From the NCBI GenBank assembly GCA_014529385.2, contig CM043944.1, positions 85,277,884 to 85,341,883 of the forward strand: a stretch of 64,000 nt of DNA, given 5' to 3'. The notes under the pieces are model-generated. The model saw only the letters and a list, made by a program, of their open reading frames with translations. It did not search any database and was not told the origin of the DNA. The translations under genes and the position numbers were made by a program. The first letter of the stretch is position 1; every line of letters begins with the position of its first letter. This DNA is from Adiantum capillus-veneris. Taxonomy: Eukaryota > Streptophyta > Polypodiopsida > Polypodiales > Pteridaceae. This document shows positions 47,522 through 56,946 of this stretch, in pieces.

Positions 47522-47647
47522 AGCCACAAATATTGTATTTGAACAATTTTGCTCCGTGTTGTAAAAGCTCTAGCTCTCTAAGTACCTTCCATTGTCTACT
47601 CTATTCATTCAATATTAAGTTTAAATATTCGTGTGTTTAATGCAGGT

Positions 47648-48957
47648 ATGGATAATGAGGAGTTTCTTTCTTCTTTGTCACCACAGCAGAGACAGTGGTA
47701 CGTGGAGCGTCATCTCTCTGGCGCATCATCGCGCATTCCTACTCCATCCGCATCTCCCTCTCTTTCGGAGCATTCGGCGCGCTCCGAAGCTTCGGCGTCG
47801 ACGAGACGAGCTTCACACTCGTCTAGACACCGGCGCTCTAGTGGTGGCGGTGGCGGTTGTTATGGGGATTCCGCCACCGATGCCTCCACACCGCCTCGTG
47901 TTCGACGAGGCTCTTTACCCTTCCCTTCTTTGCCCGCCCCCACACCAGCCACAGCATCGCCATCTATGCCAGGTTTTGCACGGCTGACTGTTCCTAGAAG
48001 CTACACACCTCTACCTACTCCACCAGGAGCCACCCCACTCGACACTCCTCGCTTCGGGGCCCAGACACCGGTGGAGACACCTGACGTCCGTACCCCCATC
48101 GACACGCCGCTAGAGACCCCTGCAGGGACACCCAGGTTCACGCGTCACCGGCCAGAGGGCTTGTCTTACTCCATCGACTTCAGTGGCGGCATCATCATGG
48201 ATGATAACGGCAAGAAGGTGATCTCGCGCATGCGTGGTCTTTGCTCTCAGCTGTTTAGACACTACATACTAAACAAATGGAGTGAAGTACCAAGTGATTT
48301 AAAAAACAAAGTCATCAGCATACTTCATGATGAGTTTCCCGTTCCAACACGGGATCAGCGCTTCAATGAAGACCTGATGAAGATTCGAATGCGCGAATAC
48401 TGCAAACACAAGCGTTTCGAAGTGCAAAAAGCAATCAAGAATGGGTGGAACAGGCCAGATTGGCTGGCCAAAGAAGATTGGAAGAATGCGAAGAAAGCAA
48501 CGCGCGAGAATCCCGACAAGTGGAAGCAACAAAAGGATGCAGCCAGAGCGCGAGTAGAGGCAGGGAGCTCGCACCACTTGGGGAGCGGTGGATGGGCATC
48601 ATTTGAGGCCGATTTTGTAAGTGTTTTCACATTGCTCTTTATGTTCAATAGTTTAGGGTTTATGAGTTTTTTAATTCTAACATAATGAAATCTTTGTATG
48701 TTTTGACAGTGGTCGATGACAGGACGTGATCCCACACCGTACGAGCGCAAGTACGCAGGCAAGAAGGGCTTAAACGCCCTGATGGACATTCTCAGTTCTC
48801 GCGACGTCATGGTTAGTATTAGGGATTACTCTTTTTTATTTTTTGTATTGTTTTATAAATGTCATTATATGTTTATACTTACTGAAAGCTGTCTTATTGT
48901 CTTTTTTTGCAGAATCCGACAGATACGCCGCTTGGACGCGATGAGACGTCTGACTAG
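47648..48957 (+). CDS. Second CACTA gene, plant transposase (Ptta/En/Spm)-like, apparently intact
   Basis: Three exons by GT-AG rules: 47648-48616, 48710-48811, 48913-48957; both introns fall between codons; 371 residues, no stop. Residues 1-70 are Ser/Arg-rich. About 100-180 is a low-complexity stretch with many T-P pairs (TPLPTPPG, TPVETPDVRTP). From about 180 a conserved domain reads GKKVISRMRGLCSQLFRHY, KNKVISILHDEFPVP, NGWNRPDWLAKEDW, typical of the TNPA/Ptta-like proteins of plant CACTA elements, which bind subterminal repeats and assist transposition. It starts 126 bp after the transposase stop, same strand. The TGCAG before the ATG may be an acceptor of an upstream leader intron. Confidence 0.8.
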
Positions 48958-49261
48958 ACGACGTCAGTTTAGTCGTAGCTAGATAGCATTAGTTTAGGGT
49001 TTCTCATAGCTTATGTATCATGAGACGGATTTTATACGTCTTTTTGAACCATGTATATTATTACATTTGTCACCGCAGTTCCTTTTGCCAATCAATTCAT
49101 TTTGCCTATGATGTGTACAATTGTCAATTTTGCAAACAATGCGTCTTGTGGGTGACTATTTTGGGTCTATTATCTACCCTTGCACTTTTTTTAAAAAGTG
49201 AATCAAGTACAATATGGTTGATGGGTGGCAGGGCATTGAATGTCCTGCCACCAAAAAAAAA

Positions 49262-49420
49262 TTCTCTCGGGCGTCGCTATTTATGGCTCTGTAGCGTCGC
49301 TATAGTCTTCAGTGTAAACGTCGCTATAACCGTCGCTATGAGCGTCTCTATATAGCGACGCTTATAGCGACGCATATAGCGACGCTCTCGTAGCGACGGT
49401 TTTAGCGACGCCGAGGGTTA
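49262..49420 (+). repeat. 3' subterminal repeats of the CACTA element
   Basis: About ten copies of GTCGCTAT or its complement ATAGCGAC, often as TAGCGACGC, first mostly in one orientation (49274-49345) and then in the other (49354-49412), creating a potential large hairpin. The same core is in the 5' end. Confidence 0.85.
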
Positions 49421-49469
49421 TAAAAACCCAGGGTATTTCCGTCGCCAACAGCGTCACAAGAGCACACAA

Positions 49470-49481
49470 CCTCTTGTAGTG
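49470..49481 (+). repeat. 3' terminal inverted repeat of the CACTA element
   Basis: CCTCTTGTAGTG, exact inverse of 41722-41733, followed by the target duplication AGA. Confidence 0.95.
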
Positions 49482-49997
49482 AGATAGGAGGATGAAATGG
49501 TTTGACCGGCATCTAAAGAACAAGTATCAATGTTGGTGATAAAGTCATTATGTATGGAGTGTGTAACAAAAAGAAAAAGTTGAAATATGCGAGAAAAGGA
49601 CCATATAGAGTATGTGAAATCACCCCACAAGGGACCATTCATCTGGAGACTCTTGATGGAGTTGAAACCATTGGATTTCTCAATGGGAGCAAATTTAAAA
49701 GATACTATGATCCTTTAAGCCAAGAGGAACTACGTGCCATCCATTAAAAAAAGGCAGCCAAGGCGCAAACAGAATCGAAGAGGATACAAGCTCAAGCTAA
49801 GGTTAAAGAACGATAACAACGCATAAGACGCCAACGAGAGGCCAACCTTGGAGTTACACATGCATTCCACGTTGAAATAGAGGATGATTGGTCGGACTCT
49901 GACACACCTCTATGATACCCTATTGAGCTAAATAGCGCCTATGCAAAAGTGCTATATAACGCCTTATTGGACACAGGTGCTAAGTATAATCTGTTGT
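49482..49997 (+). pseudogene. Gypsy-B integrase C-terminus and start of second protease
   Basis: Resumes the frame broken by the CACTA element: KKKLKYARKGPYRVCEITPQG with the GPY/F motif of gypsy integrases, NGSKFKRYYDPLSQEEL, a TAA at 49745, the charged coiled-coil linker, then NALLDTGAKYNLL at 49950-49990, the second protease active site, where Gypsy-C is inserted. The frame continues at 63888. Confidence 0.85.
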
Positions 49998-50583
49998 TGT
50001 TAACCCTCACGGTTCACGGGCACCCCATCACCTACGACGGACGTGTATTATGTATTTGGTAGAGTCAGGTACCGGGCTTGTCGGACCAATAGGAAAAGGG
50101 TAAGAGTGATCACCGATGAGAGGCGCACTCTAACTGGGACATTCAAGGGATTAGTTGGCTAAGCATGGGCGCCCAAGTGTGAATGAGGTGAGCTCATATA
50201 AAAGCCAACTAAAACTAAAATTCACTCATTCTCTCATTTGTGCAATAGAAGAGTGCTCTTGCTCCATCTCCATCTCCATCTTCTTCTTCTTCACCTCCTT
50301 GTGTGTGTGTGTGTATGTGAGAGAGAGAGAGAGGGAGAGTGTGTGTGCGATCGAGCATTACGAAGGCACGACGCGGCAAAGCGGTTGAGCGCGGCACGAC
50401 TGCAGCTTCTTCTTCATTGCGGCGAGGAATCCACCACGAAGGTGAGCGTAGAGTGGTGAGTGACACACCCTTTGCTCTCTTGAGCTTGCTAGATTAGTCT
50501 TGTTGTGTGCTTGGAGCCATTTGTGTCTCGCACACGGTGTATCGGCATGTCCCTTGCTTTGACAGTGCGGCAAGGAGCGCACA
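49998..50583 (+). repeat. 5' LTR of Gypsy-C
   Basis: 586 bp, TGTTAACCCT to GGAGCGCACA. Contains TATAAAAG, a GTGTGT/GAGAGA tract and a purine/pyrimidine-rich U5. Target duplication GTTGT precedes it. Confidence 0.95.
50195..50204 (+). promoter_or_regulatory. TATA box of the Gypsy-C LTR
   Basis: CATATAAAAG about 200 bp into the LTR, repeated at 63495-63504 in the 3' LTR. Expected core promoter for the genomic RNA. Confidence 0.65.
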
Positions 50584-50587
50584 TTTT

Positions 50588-50605
50588 TGGCGCCGCTCCT
50601 GGGAA
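50588..50605 (+). promoter_or_regulatory. Primer-binding site of Gypsy-C
   Basis: TGGCGCCGCTCCTGGGAA, four bases after the LTR. The first eight bases match the complement of plant tRNA-Asp (TGGCGCCG); the rest is only similar. Confidence 0.7.
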
Positions 50606-51663
50606 ATCGCCCTGCACTAAGCCCAAGAGGCACTTTGTGCTTCTCCTATGAGTTGTTTGTAGTAGGAAAGAAGAGGAAGAGGAAGAGGAATGAGTTGTTT
50701 TTCTGTAAGTTTTTAATTTCTGTGTTGTCTGCAAGTTCTGTGATTTCTGCATAATGTTGTGTTTTCTGTTTGCACACAGTCTTTGCACAATTAGTAGTCG
50801 TTAGCTTGTTTGCAGTGAATGAATAAGTAGGAAGGCGGTTAGCAATTTCTGTTTGCACATAGTCTTTACACAGTTTTCTGTCAAGGTTTGGCTGCACACA
50901 GTCTTTGCACAGTAAGGTAGTGAGAGAGGAAGTAGGTGGACAGTTAGCTCACTGTCAGTAAGCAGTTAACAGATTAGTCAGTGGTTAGCAGCACTGTTAG
51001 TAAGTAGATAAGGTAGTGAGCTGTCTGTGAGCTGTTGACTAGGAGGTTAGGTAGGTGAGAGTGTGTGTGGCCAAGAAAGGGTCACCTAAACCGCGCGCAG
51101 TCATCGCCAAAAAAAAAAAAAAAGTTAAAAAAAAAATTTTTAAAACCGAAAATATTTAAGCGTGAGTGACTGGGGGGCTACACTAAAATTTTGATCGGGA
51201 TCGGGATCATTTTCCCAAGCCCAAGCCCAAGCCCAAGCCCAGGCCCAGGCCTTAGTCCTCAGTCTTATGATATATACTAGACTCACTCTTATATATATAC
51301 CCTACCCCCTCAAGAGGGAATGAGAGCATGTGGGGCAAGTCCTCCACTCTCCTCTCTTCTCTTCCCACTTGCACCCTTAGACTTTCTAATTTGAGCCTAG
51401 TTCCCTACTAGAAATTGACGGTTTTAGGGATTCCGAGGGCATAAAGTGACCAAACGGAGGGTTGTAAAGCACGGTATGTCCCTCTGACCGAGACGCTCGT
51501 TTTGAGCTATCATACGTTCTATTCTATAGCTGGGTCAGAAAAAAAGGACCAAAAAATCAATAAATAAATAAATAAGAAAAGACTTGGGTTGCAAAACACC
51601 CAAAATTACTAGGTGAGCAGCCTTCACGGGCCCTCACTGACACTTCTAGGGGATCCAAGTCGT
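50606..51663 (+). other. 5' leader of Gypsy-C
   Basis: 1.06 kb without a credible gene. Holds repeated phrases around CACAGTCTTTGCACA (50780, 50860, 50895), GTTAGCAG/GTAGTGAG repeats (50935-51060), an A-rich stretch (51110-51140), the hexamer run of CCCAAG/CCCAGG (51211-51250) and a TATATATA stretch at 51292. The block before the gag ATG is conserved in A and B. Confidence 0.7.
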
Positions 51664-54600
51664 ATGAACCTACGCTCTGGACGAGTGTTAGAGCACGAGC
51701 ATATTGGTAGTGACTCCATTTATGCGGGCACCCATTATTCCTCCACCCTAGGTTCTGGACCTTCGGCCAGGACTCAAGGTAGTGCGACCCAAGATCCTCA
51801 TATCGCGTCTAGTGATTCTTCCTCTAACTACGAAGTCATGGAGGGGTATCCTACACCAAACCCTGATAGTTCAAGTCAAGACATGCATGCCATGGCCCCA
51901 CGGCCCGGGTTCAGCGTGTTTAGCCTCTTAAAAGAGACCCTTAGTAGAGCTACTCGCTCCGAACATGCGGTTAATGAAATAAATGAAGGGAGTGGGGAAG
52001 TAAATTCGTCATTCATGCCTAAAATGGACCCTATGCTTCTTGAGAGTGTGCATGTGAATGTTCCATCCACTGCACCTCCTGATCCTTTAGGACTATCTCC
52101 CTCTGAGGTTTTACTACCCGATGGTAGGAGTCTTGCCGAAGTACAAGAGATCGAACGCTATATGCAAGCAACAAGGGAGAGGGAAATTGAGAACCTACGA
52201 AGGCTATAACAAAGTCGAGCCCTGAAAGCAAAGGCTCCTATGACAACAATCATGCCATCCGAGCAACCGAGTGCTCCCAAGGTAGCAGTCACGGAGGGGC
52301 AAGCTATGGGGAGCAATAATGCTTCCACTTCAAGGGAAAACTCCAGCACGCCAGGCCTAGATGGGATATTCCTAAATGAAAATTGGGAGTATGACCTACA
52401 AGCAGAAGCTTTAACTGATCGGTACACAGGACACACCTATCATGTGGGTTGGTTAGATGTTCTACAATCCACATCGGGTGCTACTAGCATAGATGAGCAA
52501 CAACAGAAAGTCTGTGATGTCCTCCATAGGATTGTCGAGTTAGAAAGACAGAACACATGGATCAACATGCCTTCAACAGGCCTAATGAGATTCTTGGATA
52601 TGGGAAAGGCCAACCAACCAACCCTGTCACAAATGGAGACTCCCTCAGTGAGCCCCATTGATCCTCCATATGTTGTTTCTCCAGGAGCCTCAGTACAATC
52701 TGAGCCCACAAGTGGCAGCTTTACCTTCCCAGATCTAGCTCATCTTTCTCTTAATGACACTACGGCTACCATGCATATCCCAATGGTGAGCATGACAAGA
52801 AGTACACCATGGAGTTCATTTGTTAACACGGCGCCGATGCCTAGTAGCACAGTGCCCCCAACTATACCTACATGTATGTATCAATCATGTGCACCTGTCG
52901 TACCTCAGCCTCATGTAGCTCCTACACCTCCGATTATTCCAAGAGCTTACAATCCACAATGGAATTATCCAAGCTCTTATACAAGTGGAGCCATGCCATT
53001 TAATAATAACATGCCATATCAGGCACCCCCTATGCCTAGGGCCACGCCTGTAAACTTTGGACCACCGTCTGGTACACCACCATACGAAATTTGGGACCCA
53101 AGAGCCGCGCGTATGCCAAGGCCAAGGCCAACTCCCATCTCACATGTGATTCCAAGAGCACATACACCCATTATACCTGCTCAAATAGGAGATTTGGCAG
53201 CATTTGCTCAAACTATCGGTCGCTCTATTGCGGAAAACATGCGTAGTGCACCTGATAGAGAGCCTAGGAGCAAGGCAGTTCAAGTAGCTAAGCTCACACA
53301 GAAATTCAATGGAGACGGAGATGCTAGAAAGCATATGGAAGTCTTTGAACATGTGTGTGATTCCTTGGAAGAGCACAATGAGCTACATAAGTGTAAGGCT
53401 TTGAGTTTGACCCTAAGCGGAAAGGCTGGAGATTGGTATAGAACCTTAAGAGTAGAAGAGAAAACGATCTACTCTACTCTTAGGAGACTGTTCTCAAAAG
53501 AATACATACGAGAGGGAGTACTTTGGGGTGTAGCCTCTCAGCTCCAGAAAGCCCAACGAGAAGAAGGTGAATCCGTGAGAGACTTCATTAGTCGCCTAAA
53601 GAATTTGAATTCTCAATGCAATCCAAACGAGCGATTCAACAACAACCAATTGCTCGATAGATTCATTAGGGGACTACGACATGAAAGTATCTATAATGGC
53701 CTAGTCATTAGAGGTATCACTACTTGGGAAGCAGTCACCATGAATGCAATCCAATTGGAGGATAATTTAATGATTGCAGGAGAAAGAGTGTCTGCTGAGC
53801 CGAAGTCAAGTAGCTCGCAAGCATCAGGGCATGAGCCAATGAAGATAAAGCCAATCATGAAAGAGCAAACGATATCTGAGATGACTTTGGCAGATCTCAC
53901 CAAGGCCATCCAAGAAAGTCTTAGGGGTAATCGTGCTCCACAAAACACTCATATGTATCCAAGAAGGGAGCAACAATGGTGCTCAATTTGCTTGGGCCCA
54001 CATACTACGAGTGAATGCCCTACTTTCAGAGTAAAGTTTAACGGGACTTGTAACGCGTGTGGTAGGTATGGCCATCAAGCAAAGGATTGCCTAATGCTTA
54101 AACGCATCATGGAAAATAGACCGCCTATAGCTTGGGCAGACTCACCTCGAGTTCCTGCATTGATGCCTACCCCACCCATGGAGCAACAGTTGCCATTACA
54201 ACACATGGTCCCTAGAACCCAAAATGTGGTCCAAACCACACCGTTGCCACCTCCAGTGATAGGACCGCAACCCCCTCATCCAAGAGTTACACCTATGAAC
54301 CAAATAGGTTGCGAGTCATCTAGTACTTATGTAGATTGCGAAGGGGACATAGACCCTAGTATCACCTATGGAGTTGACATGCTTGAGGAGTGTCCCATGT
54401 ACTATATGGAAGACCATTGGGGACAAATCAAACCGGTATATCAAGCTACTGCGCTAGCAGCAAGAGGCCAAAACATTAATAGTTTTGCCAGGAGACCACC
54501 TCTTCAGTGCTACGAATGTGGTGGACCACATCGAGTAGCTGAGTGCCCCATTAGAATGCAAAAGAATGTTGCACTAATGCAAACAAGTCAAGGGAGTGCA

Positions 54601-55230
54601 TTGGCAATGCCAATACTCATTTGTAATCGTTGTGGCATAGATCATTTGATCGCACAGTGTCCTAACAATCCAAACGCACCGAAAATCACACCATTGAACT
54701 TAATAGAGATTGTTGATGGGACACCACCAACTATAAACATAGCACCAGTGAATGCACTCACATGGTCGATGCTCCAAAAACAAAATTACATCCTCAAAGA
54801 AAGAGATGTTGCATCCATTGGCCGAGCGAGAAAGAAGAAAACACGAAGAAAGAAATCCCTTAATGCTTCTAGCTCAAAACCTAGTTCAAAGACTAACATA
54901 GGGACGGGAGAGGATCCCGTGTATATGAATGACCGTGAGGATGACTCAGATTCGATAGAGACCACGGAGACCAAAACTATTACTACAAAGGAAAAAGGCA
55001 GTGAGGAGGATCACGAGAGGGAATTACGACGAACACCAAAAGAGTATTCAAAGTTAAACCACCCAGTTGCGAACCCCCAAGATAAGCCACGAGAGACGAA
55101 AAATGAGGATTGCAAGAGAAAGATTGGAACCTATCCAAACCCAACAGTGGAAATTGAACGAGTCCAACAACTGAGGGGTTTGGTGGAAGAAACTCAACGA
55201 ACATTAGAACCTGAACCCAAACATATCTAG
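51664..55230 (+). pseudogene. Gypsy-C Gag with four zinc knuckles, one internal stop
   Basis: The ATG at 51664 (MNLRSGRVLEHEH) is chosen because it aligns with the ATGs at 29301 and 19036; an earlier ATG at 51613 has no counterpart. TAA at 52207 interrupts it once (Gypsy-B has a Glu codon there). Parts: acidic Ser-rich N-terminus; NENWEYDLQAEALTD block; Pro/Met-rich linker; capsid-like domain about residues 540-700 (FNGDGDARKHMEVFE, SGKAGDWYRTL); knuckles CSICLGPHTTSEC and CNACGRYGHQAKDC near 53980-54075, CYECGGPHRVAEC near 54507, CNRCGIDHLIAQC near 54622; then a Lys/Glu-rich tail to TAG at 55228. Role: particle assembly and RNA packaging. Much longer than typical Gag. The TAG aligns with CAG in A and B. 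Confidence 0.88.
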
Positions 55231-56946
55231 ATGTCGGACACAGTGTTTCCCACACAAGTTCAACCTCACAAGAACTACAGGCCGTTAGCTATACCCAGTA
55301 TCATTCGGGAAGAGAGTGAGGGTAGGACATCTGAAAGTGGACACACACCTTTCCTACTAGAGAGAATGTTTGGTGAGGGAATGCCCGACCCCCTTGAGGA
55401 AGTGGAGATTCCATCTTCACCATTCTCTTGTCAGGGTCCTACGTCCCACAAGATGCCATTAAATGTTGCCAAATTGATGGATTTCATGTCTTCAGAAGTT
55501 AGAACCACCATCATGTCCAAACTATATAAAGACCCCGAGCTAGTCTCAGCTCTTCAAGCCTTCCTCAATGGAGAATTACAGGCCGGATTACCACAATTTG
55601 CACATATGAACAAACCTGACTCGGTAATGAATGATGAGGAACATTTAGCACCACCATCTGACCTAGCGGGACATGAATCTGTAATTGAAGTACCCGTTAA
55701 CAAGTTGGGGCAATACTTTGAAGGTGATGAATCTAATGCTACTCTGCCAATCACTACTAAAGGATTAATTGTAAAGGGAGTCCTTGACGGTGGTGCGGGA
55801 GTCAGCATGGTGACAAAGAGTTGTTGGGAGTCTATGGGGCGACCTCACCTTGAAGCCACAAGCGTAGTGGTAAAAATGGCTAATGGATCTATTGTTACGC
55901 CTATTGGAATGCTTAAGGATCTCAGGATCAAGGTCTTGGGACACAAGGTAAGGCAGACTTTCATTGTTATGGATTTTTCCAAGCATCCTATGTCATTTGA
56001 GATGATCTTAGGGCGTCCATTCATGAGGGAAGCAAAAATGGTGCATGACTGGTCCAAAAACCACGTCTACTTACAGTTCCAAGACTCTGTCATTCGAGTT
56101 GATCTTTTAAGTGGTCGAATGCATCCTCTAGGAAATAAATTCATCATTGATAATCGATCAGCCACAACAATTCACTCAGCTCCATTACAGTATTGTTACA
56201 CGTGTAACGAAGACACGGATATTGGGGAGAACTCTCCTTATATGGATATCCTACCCGGAATGGCTGAGTCAGACAATGTCGATTGGGTACACCTAGCGGC
56301 AACTATAGATACATGGGGAGCTAGAGGAACAACCTGGGTAACACCAGATGGGGAAGAGATACCACACATTGCACCAGTAAACATGTTAGGTGTAGCGCAT
56401 GTAACATCCGATGATAAGAAAGAGGCACACCTACCTGAGAGTGAAACCGATGATTCCTCAAAGGCTTCAGGCCAATACACTTCAGAAACGAAATCTCAGG
56501 GAGAAATGGATTCAGAACCTGAGGAAACATCGAGTGAGACAAGTATAGAAACTGAACACTCAAGGTCTAGTACGACCATCTATGGTAATTTATATGAGAG
56601 TGAAGAAGATACAAGCGAAGACCTATCAAGCGAGTCGAGTTCAAACATTTACCAAAATCAAAACCTTAATAAGAAACAAAGGTCATATAAGAGACAACGA
56701 TATCGAGCAAATGTGAGAGCTAGGATAAACAAGGAAATATCTACTGCAGAATGGCTTAGCTATCTAGGGGCATGTGATGCTCATCGAAAGTTAGTAGAAA
56801 ATTGGGGTGAACATCTCCAGAGTGTCATGTGGTGCAGCCCGCGACCCATTGACCTCGCTCAATTGGAGGTTACAGAGCCGAAATTGAGTAGAACTATAAG
56901 AAGACATCAAAACCGAGAGTTAGCACAACAACAAAAGGAGGCATAA
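55231..56946 (+). CDS. Gypsy-C first retropepsin-like domain and conserved downstream block
   Basis: 571 codons in the same frame as gag. After a linker, VNKLGQYFEGDESN leads into a retropepsin-like fold: VLDGGAGVSMV at 55780 and MILGRPFM at 56002, 74 residues apart. The active site is DGG where cellular and retroviral proteases have D-[ST]-G. Then come MVHDWSKNHVYLQF, a family-specific segment with CYTC and NVDWVHLAATIDTWG, an acidic Ser/Thr/Glu-rich tract (56420-56640) and TAEWLSYLGACDAHRKLV. It ends at TAA 56944, an apparent nonsense change, because RT follows in the same frame. Whether DGG is catalytic is unknown. Confidence 0.8.
   Translation: MSDTVFPTQVQPHKNYRPLAIPSIIREESEGRTSESGHTPFLLERMFGEGMPDPLEEVEIPSSPFSCQGPTSHKMPLNVAKLMDFMSSEVRTTIMSKLYKDPELVSALQAFLNGELQAGLPQFAHMNKPDSVMNDEEHLAPPSDLAGHESVIEVPVNKLGQYFEGDESNATLPITTKGLIVKGVLDGGAGVSMVTKSCWESMGRPHLEATSVVVKMANGSIVTPIGMLKDLRIKVLGHKVRQTFIVMDFSKHPMSFEMILGRPFMREAKMVHDWSKNHVYLQFQDSVIRVDLLSGRMHPLGNKFIIDNRSATTIHSAPLQYCYTCNEDTDIGENSPYMDILPGMAESDNVDWVHLAATIDTWGARGTTWVTPDGEEIPHIAPVNMLGVAHVTSDDKKEAHLPESETDDSSKASGQYTSETKSQGEMDSEPEETSSETSIETEHSRSSTTIYGNLYESEEDTSEDLSSESSSNIYQNQNLNKKQRSYKRQRYRANVRARINKEISTAEWLSYLGACDAHRKLVENWGEHLQSVMWCSPRPIDLAQLEVTEPKLSRTIRRHQNRELAQQQKEA

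Larger units (their letters stand above)
41722..49481 (+). mobile_element. CACTA (En/Spm) DNA transposon, 7760 bp
   Basis: Terminal inverted repeats CACTACAAGAGG (41722-41733 and, inverted, 49470-49481) and a 3-bp target duplication AGA (41719-41721, 49482-49484), the hallmarks of the CACTA superfamily. Subterminal repeats with the core TAGCGACGC lie near both ends. Contents: GA/CA-rich 5' region, a captured HMA fragment, a spliced TNP2-type transposase gene (broken) and a second spliced gene (apparently intact). Deleting the element and one AGA restores the Gypsy-B frame: GTGGAGAAAGA is followed by TAGGAGGATGAAATGG. Confidence 0.96.

Noticed and set aside
55228-55230. TAG between Gag and protease as a programmed read-through codon
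   Set aside because: Gypsy-A and Gypsy-B have CAG at the aligned position, and five other stops in the same frame are clearly damage, so a nonsense change is simpler.
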